A stretch of 64,000 bases of DNA from JAPPOI01 sp028818055 (GTDB taxonomy: Bacteria > Pseudomonadota > Alphaproteobacteria > Rhodobacterales > Rhodobacteraceae): NCBI GenBank assembly GCA_965267405.1, contig OZ253954.1:2914001-2978000 (forward strand). Reading direction: 5' to 3'. Made by a program: the position numbers and the translations under genes. The notes beneath the pieces were generated by a model, which saw only the letters and a list, made by a program, of their open reading frames with translations, did not search any database and was not told the DNA's origin. Shown here piece after piece: positions 55,622 through 64,000 of the stretch. The number at the start of each line of letters is the position of its first letter. Position 1 is the first letter of the stretch.

Positions 55622-55999
55622 ATGACAAGTTGCGCAACACCTAGAAAACAATGGGTATCGCCGGCTGTTGCGGCGATTGCAGTCCTGTTGTTTTTGGCAA
55701 CCAGCTTGTTTTCAGTCACCCATCAAGGTGAGTACGACGTGCACACGTTCGGGCAAACTGAAGTGCTCGCGGCAATCGAAAAAGGCGACCCAGGTGATGC
55801 GGCTCAAATCGAAGGCGTTGGCATGATTGTTTGCCCATCGGGACCGCTGTGTCACGCAACGGTGGCTTTTCTTTTGAATACTGAAGAGCCGTTTATGTTG
55901 CCCCATCCAATGGAGTTGATGCGGCCTGACTCAGGTGCTCTCTTCGAAGGGCAAATACCCGACGTCGTGACCCCACCTCCATTGTCGATGCGCGCCTGA
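55622..55999 (+). CDS. Small membrane-anchored protein of unknown function
   Basis: 125 residues; GGAG lies about 8 bases before the ATG (ttaGGAGacttgc). One hydrophobic segment (PAVAAIAVLLFLATSLFSV, about 14-32) may be a signal anchor. The rest is periplasmic or soluble and has two cysteines (VCPSGPLC) plus several Met and His residues. Located just before the YncE-like gene and the copper-transport cluster, a metal-linked role is conceivable; I recognise no family. Its stop lies in the loop of a terminator hairpin. Confidence 0.6.
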   Translation: MTSCATPRKQWVSPAVAAIAVLLFLATSLFSVTHQGEYDVHTFGQTEVLAAIEKGDPGDAAQIEGVGMIVCPSGPLCHATVAFLLNTEEPFMLPHPMELMRPDSGALFEGQIPDVVTPPPLSMRA

Positions 56000-56010
56000 C
56001 GCGCTTTTTT
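55990..56010 (+). terminator. Rho-independent terminator overlapping a stop codon
   Basis: GCGCG (55990-55994), loop CCTGA, CGCGC (56000-56004), then six T. The TGA stop (55997-55999) of the small membrane-protein gene lies in the loop. The YncE-like gene begins 154 bases further on, so it may use its own promoter or depend on read-through. Confidence 0.55.
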
Positions 56011-56163
56011 GGCTCACAGACTTTTCTGAGAAAAAACCAGCGCGTCCCGTTCTCGGTTGAAGGCCCAACCGGAATTGAATTGGTGCGTGTATTTGCCGGC
56101 CTGTCAGTAGCCGAAGCCCGTTGGTTTCGATGCACTCCCAAAAATTCGATAAAGGACCCGAAA

Positions 56164-57231
56164 ATGAATCCTCAAGCAAAGCTGGCGACGCTTTTGATGT
56201 TTACTGCCCTAGCAGCGGCAGCCGCGAACGCCGAAAGCACTCGTGTTTTCATTCCCGAAGGCAGTGCCGATGCGATCCGTATCGTCGATGCCCACACTGG
56301 ACAAAACGTTGGACGCATCTCAGGCATTGAAGCCGTGCACGGCCTCGCTGGGAGTCCAAACTCAAGTTACCTGGTTGCAGGTAGCTATATGGAAGTTGAC
56401 CGCGAGGATGCTGCCGAAATGTCCAAGCCGGCGGCAGTCAGCGAAGATGAGCACGCGGCACACCACGCGAAGCCCAAGCAAGCCCTAGGTCCGAAGGATG
56501 CGGGTATCAGCCTGTTGTCAGTGATCGACGCAGCATCTGGTGACCTGCTTCGCAAAATCGAAGTTCCGGGCGCTGTGCACCACGTAGCAGTATCGCCGGA
56601 TGGGCGTTTCGCGGTCTCTACTCATCCTAATGGCGATGGGATCTCTGTTGTTGATCTTGAAAGCTTCGAATTGTTCGCTTGGATTCTAACTGGCCCAATG
56701 CCGAACTATGCGGTTTTTGGTACCGATCCGGGAATTGTCTATATCTCGAACGCTGGCAATGGGACAGTCAGCGAGGTCGATCTTGAGCTTGGAATCGTTC
56801 GCCGAAACATCATCGCGGGCGAAGCGCCCGAGCATCTAACCATGAGTTCTGATGGCGGCACGCTTTATGTCGCCGATGCAGACATTGGCCGGATCGTCGA
56901 GATTGATCTGGCAACCGGGCGCGATGTGCGCACATTTGAAATCGGTGGCGAAATCCATGGTTTGGATGTGACAGATGACCAGACTCACTTGCTGGTTGCC
57001 GCAAAAGAGACGGATCGGATCGTTTCCATCGACCTTAAATCCGGAAACATCATCGAAGCTGTTCTGTCCCCTGCGCCGTACCATCTGACAACGATCCTCG
57101 GGACGGGCTCAGTCTTTGTGTCAAGTCGTGACGAACCGAAAGTCTGGATAGTCGATGCCAAAACTCTGGCCGCTACAAAGGAGATTCCGATCGAGGGCGA
57201 GGGGCATCAGATGGTCGCTCTGAGCAATTAG
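56164..57231 (+). CDS. YncE-like beta-propeller protein
   Basis: 355 residues from ATG 56164. Signal peptide (AKLATLLMFTALAAAAANA, cleavage near 22). The rest is made of repeated YncE/NHL-type blades (VHHVAVSPDGRFAVSTHPNGDGISVVD, LTMSSDGGTLYVADADIGRIVEID, IHGLDVTDDQTHLLVAA). A His-rich insert EDEHAAHHAKPK sits near 95-106 and could bind metal. Periplasmic; function unknown. It precedes the beta-CASP gene by about 36 bases. Confidence 0.8.
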   Translation: MNPQAKLATLLMFTALAAAAANAESTRVFIPEGSADAIRIVDAHTGQNVGRISGIEAVHGLAGSPNSSYLVAGSYMEVDREDAAEMSKPAAVSEDEHAAHHAKPKQALGPKDAGISLLSVIDAASGDLLRKIEVPGAVHHVAVSPDGRFAVSTHPNGDGISVVDLESFELFAWILTGPMPNYAVFGTDPGIVYISNAGNGTVSEVDLELGIVRRNIIAGEAPEHLTMSSDGGTLYVADADIGRIVEIDLATGRDVRTFEIGGEIHGLDVTDDQTHLLVAAKETDRIVSIDLKSGNIIEAVLSPAPYHLTTILGTGSVFVSSRDEPKVWIVDAKTLAATKEIPIEGEGHQMVALSN

Positions 57232-57267
57232 ACGGTTGTGACTCGCGAAAGGTGAATGGAGAACGAG

Positions 57268-58650
57268 ATGAGCTTCCACGGCCAACCAACACTCCGTTTT
57301 TTGGGCGCGGCGGGTACCGTAACGGGCTCGCGTTACCTCGTGGAATGGAGGCAACGCCGGATCCTGATCGATTGTGGGCTATTCCAGGGCTTTAAGCAAT
57401 TGCGCAGGCGGAACCGGAAACCCTTTCCTGTGCGACCAAGCACGATCGACGCCGTGCTTCTGACGCATGCGCATCTTGATCACTCCGGTTATCTCCCGGC
57501 GTTGGTTCGTGCAGGATTTCGTGGCCGAGTGCTCTGCACCCCGGCCACGAAAGAACTTTGCGGTTTGATCCTGCCCGACAGCGGCCATTTGCAGGAAGAA
57601 GAGGCGAAGTACGCCCGTCGCAAAAAGTACTCAGAGCACAAAAAGCCCACGCCTCTCTATACCTTGAAGGATGCCCGGGCGGCTCTGGAGCGGTTTGACA
57701 CCGTGGCGTTCAACGAACGTGTCGATCTTGGAGAGGGCATCCATGCCGAGTTCATTCCCGCAGGCCACCTGCTGGGGGCAGCGCAAATTCTGCTAACAAT
57801 CAACGGCACCACGGTGCATTTCAGCGGCGACTTGGGGCATGACAAAGATCCCTTGATGCGCGCGCCGGTTCCGTTCGGTGGTGCGGATGTGCTGGTCTGC
57901 GAGTCCACCTACGGCAACCGCAAGCACCCTGAAATCGATCCCGAGGCGGAACTTGCGCCAAAACTAAAACGGACATTCGAGCGCGGTGGAACTGTGCTAA
58001 TCCCTTCCTTCGCCGTGGGCCGCGCACAGGGTCTTATGTACCACGTCGCCCGGCTAATGAAGCGCGAGGAAATCCCTTACGTTCCGGTTTTTCTCAACAG
58101 TCCAATGGCCGTAGATGCGACCGAAATTTATCACCGGCATCACAGTGAGCATCACGTCAACTGGGACGACTGTGTGAACATGTTCCGCGTGGCAAAGCGT
58201 GTGAACACAGTCGAACAGTCAAAAGACCTCAACACTCGGCTGGGTCCGATGATCATCATTTCCGCCAGCGGAATGCTGACCGGTGGGCGAATCTTGCACC
58301 ATCTGATCAGTTTTGGTGGCGACCGACGGAATACCATCGTTCTGTCTGGATTTCAGGCCGGTGGCACCCGAGGTGCTGCTTTGGCTGGTGGTGCACGTAG
58401 CCTTCGCATTTTTGGAAAAGAGCACAGGATCAACGCCGAGGTCGTACAACTCGAAACCTTCTCGGGACACGCCGATGCTGACGAGATACTGGCATGGATG
58501 CGCTCTTCACCACCGCCGCGCATGACTTTCCTAACCCATGGCGAGCCCGAGGCCGCAGATACGCTGCGTCGTCGCGTCGCCTATGAACTTGGCCGCAACG
58601 TCCGTGTTCCCGAGCACTTGGAAACCATACGGTTGGATGCACCGAAATGA
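57268..58650 (+). CDS. MBL-fold beta-CASP RNA hydrolase
   Basis: 460 residues from ATG 57268 (GGAGAACGAG upstream; ATG 57256 possible). Metallo-beta-lactamase domain with THAHLDHSG (HxHxDH), FSGDLGHDKDP, then a beta-CASP domain with SAVGR-type serine (PSFAVGRAQG), ISASGMLTGGRILHHL and the C-terminal FSGHADADE and LTHGEPEAA. This is the CPSF/RNase J-like nuclease family, which cuts RNA. Its stop overlaps the next start (ATGA), binding it to the nucleotide phosphorylase. Confidence 0.82.
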   Translation: MSFHGQPTLRFLGAAGTVTGSRYLVEWRQRRILIDCGLFQGFKQLRRRNRKPFPVRPSTIDAVLLTHAHLDHSGYLPALVRAGFRGRVLCTPATKELCGLILPDSGHLQEEEAKYARRKKYSEHKKPTPLYTLKDARAALERFDTVAFNERVDLGEGIHAEFIPAGHLLGAAQILLTINGTTVHFSGDLGHDKDPLMRAPVPFGGADVLVCESTYGNRKHPEIDPEAELAPKLKRTFERGGTVLIPSFAVGRAQGLMYHVARLMKREEIPYVPVFLNSPMAVDATEIYHRHHSEHHVNWDDCVNMFRVAKRVNTVEQSKDLNTRLGPMIIISASGMLTGGRILHHLISFGGDRRNTIVLSGFQAGGTRGAALAGGARSLRIFGKEHRINAEVVQLETFSGHADADEILAWMRSSPPPRMTFLTHGEPEAADTLRRRVAYELGRNVRVPEHLETIRLDAPK

Positions 58651-60149
58651 CTGAAAACCACAACTCTCTGACACTGATGCCAGCCCAAATCGACACATTC
58701 CGTCAGCCGGTCGTGTTCATGCGTGAAGACTGTCATGTCTGCCAATCCGAAGGATTTGGGACTCATGCGCGCATAGAGATAGAAGTCGCAGACAAAAAGA
58801 TAATTGCGACGCTGAACGTAGTCACTGGCGGTGAATGGCTACCGCCGGAAACTGCTGCTCTCAGTGATGCGGCTTGGGAAGCGCTTGCCGTAAAGACGGG
58901 TGATGTTGGCCGGGTTTCCCACCCTGAACCACCAGCGTCAACCTCGGCAATCCGAACCAAAGTATATGGTGGGCGACTGGACGAAGCGGCCTGCCGGACG
59001 ATTATCTCTGACACCATCCAAAGGCGACTATCAGACCTTGATCTCGCTGCATTCGTGACCTCCTGTGCTGGTGATCGGATGGACGAAGCCGAAACCATCG
59101 CATTGACGCTGGCCATGCGAGACGCGGGCGCGCAGATTGACTGGGGCAAGGGACCCGTTCTCGATAAGCATTGTGTCGGGGGGCTGCCGGGCAACCGAAC
59201 AACACCCATCGTTGTGGCGATCGTGGCGGCCGCGGGGCACCTTATTCCGAAAACATCCAGTCGCGCGATCACTTCGCCCGCGGGCACCGCCGATACTATG
59301 GAGGTCATGGCACCTGTCGCATTGGACCAGACCGCGATGCGCCGCGTCGTCGGAGCCGTGGGCGGCTGCATCGTTTGGGGCGGCGGGCTGGACCTTAGCC
59401 CGGCCGACGACATGCTGATCCGGATCGAACGTCCGCTCGACTTTGACAGCGAGGGGCAGATGGTGGCCAGTATACTGTCCAAGAAAGCGGCTGCTGGGTC
59501 TAGCCACGTGCTGATTGACATGCCAATTGGGCCTACGGCAAAGGTGCGCACCGAAGCAGCCGCTAAAGCACTTGTTGATAGACTTCAGGCGGTTGCCGCA
59601 GCACTCGGCCAAACGCTTTCAATTCATAGAAGCGATGGTTCCTCACCTGTGGGACGTGGGATCGGCCCCGCACTCGAGGCACTTGATGTATTGGCCGTTC
59701 TGAGACGTAGCCCAGAGGCACCGGTAGATCTTCGCGAGCGTGCGCTCGATGTTGCCGGTGCCCTGCTAGATCTTGTTGAGCCCAACGGACGAAAACGTGC
59801 CTGGGAACTACTGGATGGCGGCCGGGCCGAGGCAAAGTTCATGGCGATCTGTGCAGCGCAAGGGGGGTTCACTGAACCCGGCGAAGCGCCAAAAGTGCAG
59901 CCGGTTAATGCCGACCGCGCTGGAAGAATTACCGCAATCGACAACCGTCGCATCGCCAAGATCGCGAAGCTTGCAGGTGCGCCGGGCCGCAAGACATCGG
60001 GCGTACTACTGCACGCGCGCTTGGGTGACACCGTCGACATCGGACAACCTTTGTTTGAAGTTCATGCGGAGACACGTGGTGAACTTGACTGGGCGCTCGA
60101 CTACGCCGCCAGTGGCGAGAGTGCGTTCCGCGTGGAGGATGCGCCATGA
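58647..60149 (+). CDS. AMP phosphorylase-like (thymidine phosphorylase family)
   Basis: 500 residues. Three family blocks are seen: an N-terminal extension of about 80 residues, then DKHCVGGLPGNRTTPIVVAIVAAAG (glycine-rich phosphate loop) and ITSPAGTADTMEV. The extra N-terminal domain and the KHCxGGxxGNRTTPI block are those of AMP phosphorylase (archaeal DeoA group), which releases adenine and ribose 1,5-bisphosphate from AMP. Overlaps the nuclease gene and the PRPP synthetase gene by ATGA. Activity on AMP versus pyrimidine nucleosides is an inference. Confidence 0.8.
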   Translation: MTENHNSLTLMPAQIDTFRQPVVFMREDCHVCQSEGFGTHARIEIEVADKKIIATLNVVTGGEWLPPETAALSDAAWEALAVKTGDVGRVSHPEPPASTSAIRTKVYGGRLDEAACRTIISDTIQRRLSDLDLAAFVTSCAGDRMDEAETIALTLAMRDAGAQIDWGKGPVLDKHCVGGLPGNRTTPIVVAIVAAAGHLIPKTSSRAITSPAGTADTMEVMAPVALDQTAMRRVVGAVGGCIVWGGGLDLSPADDMLIRIERPLDFDSEGQMVASILSKKAAAGSSHVLIDMPIGPTAKVRTEAAAKALVDRLQAVAAALGQTLSIHRSDGSSPVGRGIGPALEALDVLAVLRRSPEAPVDLRERALDVAGALLDLVEPNGRKRAWELLDGGRAEAKFMAICAAQGGFTEPGEAPKVQPVNADRAGRITAIDNRRIAKIAKLAGAPGRKTSGVLLHARLGDTVDIGQPLFEVHAETRGELDWALDYAASGESAFRVEDAP

Positions 60150-61102
60150 CCGCCCTCATCCTCGCCTTTCCGGGAATAGAAGCCTTGGCCAAAGACCTTG
60201 CCAACCGCTTGGGTGCAGAAACGGCTACCATCGACATTCACCGGTTCCCAGACGGTGAGAGCTTGGTGGCGTTGCCTGAAAATATCGAAGGCCGCGATGT
60301 CATTTTTCTGGCTACGCTACGCGATCCCGACGTGCTGGCATTGCCACTGCGGTTTGCGGCGGCAACAGCGCGCGAACTTGGGGTCCTTCGCGTCGGTCTT
60401 GTCGCGCCGTATCTCGGGTATATGCGACAGGACAAACGGTTCGCGCCCGGTCAAGCCGTGACGGCACCACTGTTCGCGCAGTTTTTGGAAGACAGTTTTG
60501 ATTGGCTGGTCACTGCCGATCCACACTTGCACCGAATTCCGTCATTGGACCGGATCTTCGGCATTCCCGCGATCCGAGTAAAAGCCGCGCCGTTGATTGC
60601 CGACTGGATCGGGCGCGAGGTGCCGGATGCCGTTATCTTGGGTCCCGACAGCGAAAGTCAGCAGTGGGTTGCCGAGGTCGCACGCATAGCAGAACGGCCT
60701 TTTGAAGTTCTGACGAAGGTCCGTTCTGGCGACAGGCAGGTGGACATCAGTGTGCCCGAAAGCAGTGCATTGAAGCACGGGACACCTGTTGTCCTCGACG
60801 ACATTGCCTCCTCCGGGCGGACGATGATCCGTGCGATAGAGCATTTGATCGCTGCCGGATCCAGTCCACCCATCTGTGTGATCATTCACGCGGTCTTCGC
60901 TGGAAGCGCCTACGAGGACGTCCTCGCGGCCGGCGCCGCGCGCGTGATTACGACAGACAGCATTCCACACATAACCAACGCCATTACTCTGGCCGATCCG
61001 CTGGCTGCCAGCATCACGTTTGCGATGTCGGCTATTGTTGAATCACCAGATGGACAGAACTCCGGCCGCTCGAACGAATTTCCAATGGAACTGAAGACAT
61101 GA
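60146..61102 (+). CDS. Ribose-phosphate pyrophosphokinase homologue
   Basis: 318 residues. PRPP-synthetase family: ATP-binding [23 protein letters not shown], the flexible-loop segment KVRSGDRQV and the phosphoribosyl-binding [13 protein letters not shown] are intact, so it is probably active. The sequence is shorter and more divergent than the housekeeping Prs; a second copy elsewhere is expected. Coupled by ATGA to the AMP phosphorylase and to the copper ATPase. Confidence 0.83.
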   Translation: MTALILAFPGIEALAKDLANRLGAETATIDIHRFPDGESLVALPENIEGRDVIFLATLRDPDVLALPLRFAAATARELGVLRVGLVAPYLGYMRQDKRFAPGQAVTAPLFAQFLEDSFDWLVTADPHLHRIPSLDRIFGIPAIRVKAAPLIADWIGREVPDAVILGPDSESQQWVAEVARIAERPFEVLTKVRSGDRQVDISVPESSALKHGTPVVLDDIASSGRTMIRAIEHLIAAGSSPPICVIIHAVFAGSAYEDVLAAGAARVITTDSIPHITNAITLADPLAASITFAMSAIVESPDGQNSGRSNEFPMELKT

Positions 61103-63453
61103 AAAATCACCAGCACCACGCCGACGCCAATGAACACGCAACCGTCTACGTCTGCCCGATGCATCCGGACGTCCGGCAGAATGGGCCCGGCGATTGCCCC
61201 AAATGCGGAATGCACCTTGTTCCCGAAAGCGAAGTCGACGAGCACGCGCATCATGGCCACCACGCGCATGAGCATCATGGCCATGAAAGCAATGATGGCG
61301 GCGATTATGACACCGTGCCCGCTGGCTATTCCGGAGCGGTCTATACCTGCCCGATGCACGCCGAAGTTCGGCAAACACATCCTGGTTCATGCCCGATCTG
61401 CGGAATGGGTTTGGAACTAGAAAGCGCGGCCATGGCCGAGGAAGGCCCCAATCCGGAACTGGTGGATTTCACTCGCAGGTTCTGGGTCGGCGCAGTTCTG
61501 ACGATCCCGCTTTTGGTCTTCACCATGGGGCCCTATGTCGGGTTTCCGGGAGTGCGTGAGGTTTTTGGCGAACGCGCCACGCTCTGGATCGAGCTGGTGC
61601 TCGGCACTCCGGTAGTCTGGTGGTGCGGATGGCCATTCATGGTGCGCGGGTGGAATTCTTTCCGGACGTGGAACCTGAATATGTTCTCGCTGATCTCCAT
61701 GGGTGTACTAGCCGCATGGGCTTTCAGCGTCGTTGCTGTCTTGGTGCCCGATATCTTCCCCGATGGCTTCCGTGATGCCGAAGGGCACGTCGGCGTTTAT
61801 TTTGAGGCGGCAGCGGTGATCGTCACACTGGTTCTTCTAGGCCAGGTTATGGAACTGCGCGCCCGCGAGGGCACTGGCAAGGCGATCCGGGCGTTGTTGG
61901 ACTTGGCGGCCAAGACAGCGCGGATCATTCGGGATAATGGGAAAGAAGAGGAAATCCCCCTTGAAGACGTGCAGGTCGGTGACCGTTTGCGCGTACGACC
62001 AGGAGACAAGGTTCCTGTTGATGGACGTGTAATTGACGGCAGGTCATCCATCGATGAAAGCATGATCACGGGCGAACCGATACCTGTAGAAAAAGTTGCG
62101 GGTGAGACCGTCACTGGTGCCACCATCAACGGCACCGGTTCGCTGGTTATCGAGGCAACCCGCGTCGGCGCAGACACGATGCTGAGCCAGATTGTTGAGA
62201 TGGTGTCCAACGCGCAGCGCTCGCGGGCGCCTATTCAGAAATATGCCGACCGGGTTGCGGGATTCTTCGTGCCTGCTGTCATTGCCATTGCAGTCCTCGC
62301 CTTCATCGGTTGGGCAATCTGGGGTCCCGATCCGGCATTATCCTATGCGTTGATATCGGCGGTGGCGGTTCTCATCATTGCCTGCCCCTGTGCTCTTGGT
62401 CTCGCCACACCAATGTCGATTATGACCGCCACTGGGCGTGGAGCGCAGGCAGGTGTTCTGATCAAAAATGCCGAAGCGCTGGAGCGGTTTGAAAAGGTCG
62501 ATACCCTGATTGTCGACAAGACCGGAACGCTGACCATGGGCAAACCTCGCCTAACAGCCGTATTGCCCGAGAAAGGTTACGACGAGGCTGACGTGCTGCG
62601 CCTCGCAGCAACGCTTGAAAAAGGCTCGGAGCATCCGCTTGCCGAGGCGATTGTTGAAGGCGCGGAGCAACGCAGCGTCCCGATAGGAGACGCCAGCGAT
62701 TTCGAAGCTGTGACCGGCAAGGGCGTGAAGGGGACAGTTGATGGAAAAACTGTCGCGTTGGGCAACCGCAAGCTCGTGGAAGATCTGGGGCTGGAGGCGG
62801 GTCATCTTGTTGACGCAGCCAACGCTCGTCGTGACGAGGGCGAGACAGTCATGTTCGTTGTTGTCGACGGTGCCGTCGCCGGTCTTGTCTGCGTCTCGGA
62901 CCCCGTAAAGGAAACCACACCCGCGGCGCTTAAGGCCCTGCACGAGTTGGGCTTCCGCATCATTATGGCAACCGGCGATAATGAGCGCACCGCCAAGGCG
63001 GTTGCAGCGCGGTTGGGCATCGACGAGATTCGCGCCGATGTCCTGCCGGAGGACAAGGCGGCAATCATCAAGCAACTGCAAGCCAAAGGTGCAAAGGTTG
63101 CCATGGCAGGCGACGGGGTGAACGACGCGCCTGCGCTGGCTCAGGCCGACGTCGGCATCGCCATGGGCACTGGCGCCGACGTTGCAATTGAAAGCGCCGG
63201 GATCACTCTGGTCAAAGGCAACCTTGATGGCATCGTCCGGGCCCGCAGACTGGCGCGAGCCACCATGCGCAACATCCGGCAGAACCTGTTCTTCGCGCTA
63301 ATCTACAACGCCAGCGGCGTGCCGGTGGCCGCGGGCCTTCTGTTCCCATTCTTTGGTATCTTGATCAGCCCGATGTTTGCTGCCTTCGCAATGAGCGCTT
63401 CATCGATCTCGGTCGTACTCAACTCGCTGCGGCTACGCGGCGCCAAGATTTGA
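61099..63453 (+). CDS. copA: Cu+-exporting P-type ATPase with two HMBD domains
   Basis: 784 residues. Two N-terminal heavy-metal-binding domains, [22 protein letters not shown] (17-38) and [22 protein letters not shown] (82-103), separated by a His-rich linker (about 49-63). No classical CxxC HMA domain. Then SMITGEP (321-327), the transport CPC (429-431), phosphorylation site DKTGTLT (473-479), GDGVND and [15 protein letters not shown] in the last helix, which fits Cu+ transport. Overlaps the PRPP gene (ATGA). Copper efflux in CopA/CopB style. Confidence 0.88.
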   Translation: MKNHQHHADANEHATVYVCPMHPDVRQNGPGDCPKCGMHLVPESEVDEHAHHGHHAHEHHGHESNDGGDYDTVPAGYSGAVYTCPMHAEVRQTHPGSCPICGMGLELESAAMAEEGPNPELVDFTRRFWVGAVLTIPLLVFTMGPYVGFPGVREVFGERATLWIELVLGTPVVWWCGWPFMVRGWNSFRTWNLNMFSLISMGVLAAWAFSVVAVLVPDIFPDGFRDAEGHVGVYFEAAAVIVTLVLLGQVMELRAREGTGKAIRALLDLAAKTARIIRDNGKEEEIPLEDVQVGDRLRVRPGDKVPVDGRVIDGRSSIDESMITGEPIPVEKVAGETVTGATINGTGSLVIEATRVGADTMLSQIVEMVSNAQRSRAPIQKYADRVAGFFVPAVIAIAVLAFIGWAIWGPDPALSYALISAVAVLIIACPCALGLATPMSIMTATGRGAQAGVLIKNAEALERFEKVDTLIVDKTGTLTMGKPRLTAVLPEKGYDEADVLRLAATLEKGSEHPLAEAIVEGAEQRSVPIGDASDFEAVTGKGVKGTVDGKTVALGNRKLVEDLGLEAGHLVDAANARRDEGETVMFVVVDGAVAGLVCVSDPVKETTPAALKALHELGFRIIMATGDNERTAKAVAARLGIDEIRADVLPEDKAAIIKQLQAKGAKVAMAGDGVNDAPALAQADVGIAMGTGADVAIESAGITLVKGNLDGIVRARRLARATMRNIRQNLFFALIYNASGVPVAAGLLFPFFGILISPMFAAFAMSASSISVVLNSLRLRGAKI

Positions 63454-63470
63454 AAAGGATTTTCGAGGCC

Positions 63471-63728
63471 ATGCAACGCAACATCGATCATGAAAACACC
63501 AAGGCGATCCGAGAGGGCTCGCAGTCGTCGTCCTGGAAATCCCGAACCGGGATCATTCTGATTGTAGCAATGGTTATTGCCGGACTTTTGGTTGGCTACG
63601 AGCATCGGGTCCACATCCTATCAAGTGAATTGCTACTTTGGCTTCCACTGTTGGTTTGTGTTGGCATGCACTTCTTCATGCATGGCGGACATGGCGGGCA
63701 TGGATCAGGTGGAGGTGACAAGCCATGA
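63471..63728 (+). CDS. DUF2933 small membrane protein
   Basis: 85 residues from ATG 63471 (a TTG at 63450 would add 7). Two hydrophobic helices (GIILIVAMVIAGLLVGY and LLLWLPLLVCVGMHFFM) and a His/Gly-rich end HGGHGGHGSGGGDKP. DUF2933 proteins accompany metal-transport genes. Overlaps the next gene by ATGA. Confidence 0.78.
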   Translation: MQRNIDHENTKAIREGSQSSSWKSRTGIILIVAMVIAGLLVGYEHRVHILSSELLLWLPLLVCVGMHFFMHGGHGGHGSGGGDKP

Positions 63729-64000
63729 CAGAAACCTTCCCTTCCTATGGGCTATGGCTGCTTGTCCTGGTCAATTCTACGGTCTTTATCTTTTTTGCTC
63801 TCAGTTTCTTCAAGCCGCGGACATCGCGTGACTGGCGCAGCTTCGGCGCTCTAAGCGCCTTTATCGTCGCCCTTTTTGTCGAGATGTATGGGTTTCCATT
63901 GACGATCTTCTTTCTGTCGGGGTGGCTACAAACCAACTGGCCCGGGATCGATTGGTTTGCGCATGATAGCGGTCACTTGCTGGAAGTGTTCTTCGGTTGG
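63725..64000 (+). CDS. Isoprenylcysteine-carboxyl-methyltransferase-like membrane protein (partial)
   Basis: I read 92 codons from ATG 63725 without a stop to the right edge. Two or three membrane helices are seen (LLVLVNSTVFIFFALSFF, ALSAFIVALFVEMYGFPLTIFFLSGW). The segment EMYGFPLTIFFLSGW is typical of the ICMT/phospholipid-methyltransferase family that travels with DUF2933 and copper ATPases. The SAM-binding C-terminus lies outside the window. Confidence 0.75.
   Translation, partial: MTETFPSYGLWLLVLVNSTVFIFFALSFFKPRTSRDWRSFGALSAFIVALFVEMYGFPLTIFFLSGWLQTNWPGIDWFAHDSGHLLEVFFGW

Noticed and set aside
1..64000. CRISPR array, rRNA operon, insertion sequence
   Set aside because: I saw no regularly spaced repeats, no rRNA sequence and no transposase gene in the window.

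Overview
The window looks like a chromosome segment of a marine alphaproteobacterium of the Rhodobacterales (Roseobacter) type. The evidence is a DmdA-type DMSP demethylase beside an SBP56/MtoX methanethiol oxidase, the cell-envelope and replication run SPOR lipoprotein-dacC-tmk-holB-tatD-MBL, a VPLPA-CTERM protein, and paired DUF2182/DUF1326 genes. This placement is an inference from gene content; no 16S gene or other lineage marker is present.

1-16200, mostly minus strand: a type I BREX phage-defence operon in canonical order, brxA-brxB-brxC-pglX-pglZ-brxL, with tightly overlapping genes and brxL cut by the left edge. A WYL-domain regulator (BrxR-like) overlaps brxA. Upstream, in the same orientation, lie a von Willebrand A (MIDAS) protein, a MerR-like regulator and a HEPN-fold protein with an RX4H motif. 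The MerR-like gene and the vWA gene each carry an inverted repeat containing ATGACATC in their upstream DNA. Divergent from this block (16253-19552, plus) is a 1,099-residue protein with a RecB-like/Fe-S nuclease, a DEDD exonuclease-like domain and a superfamily 1 helicase. 19696-22174 holds a metallophosphatase and three proteins of unknown function.

22634-33578: sulfur and carbon metabolism. mtoX, a 2Fe-2S ferredoxin and a CoA-binding protein form one operon. A crotonase (DmdD-like) and a FadR-type GntR regulator form another, with a clear operator. DUF2182, DUF1326, an acyl-CoA ligase (DmdB-like) and dmdA form a third. Together these cover DMSP to MMPA, MMPA-CoA and methanethiol, except for the dehydrogenase step (DmdC), which is not in the window. 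An EutA-like / M24 / EutB-like trio follows.

33664-41634: housekeeping genes (HAD hydrolase, AEC transporter, MBL hydrolase, tatD, holB, tmk, dacC, SPOR lipoprotein) and tRNA-Ser(UGA). Directly downstream of the tRNA are an integrase N-terminal stub and a frameshifted, truncated GST gene, the scar of an old integrated element. 42650-54259 is a mixed metabolic stretch: SDR-acyl-CoA dehydrogenase-aminoglycoside-phosphotransferase-like kinase, a D-threonine-aldolase-family enzyme, cytochrome c, two oxidoreductases, a GFA protein, a nitrilase, a methyltransferase and a CadC-like TPR membrane regulator.

54437-64000: a VPLPA-CTERM protein without a signal peptide, then a plus-strand run: small membrane protein, YncE-like beta-propeller, beta-CASP metallo-beta-lactamase, AMP phosphorylase-like enzyme, PRPP synthetase homologue, Cu+ P-type ATPase, DUF2933 and an ICMT-type methyltransferase cut by the right edge. 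The last six genes are joined by ATGA-type overlaps or very short spacing. They suggest an RNA/nucleotide-to-PRPP salvage module linked to copper handling.
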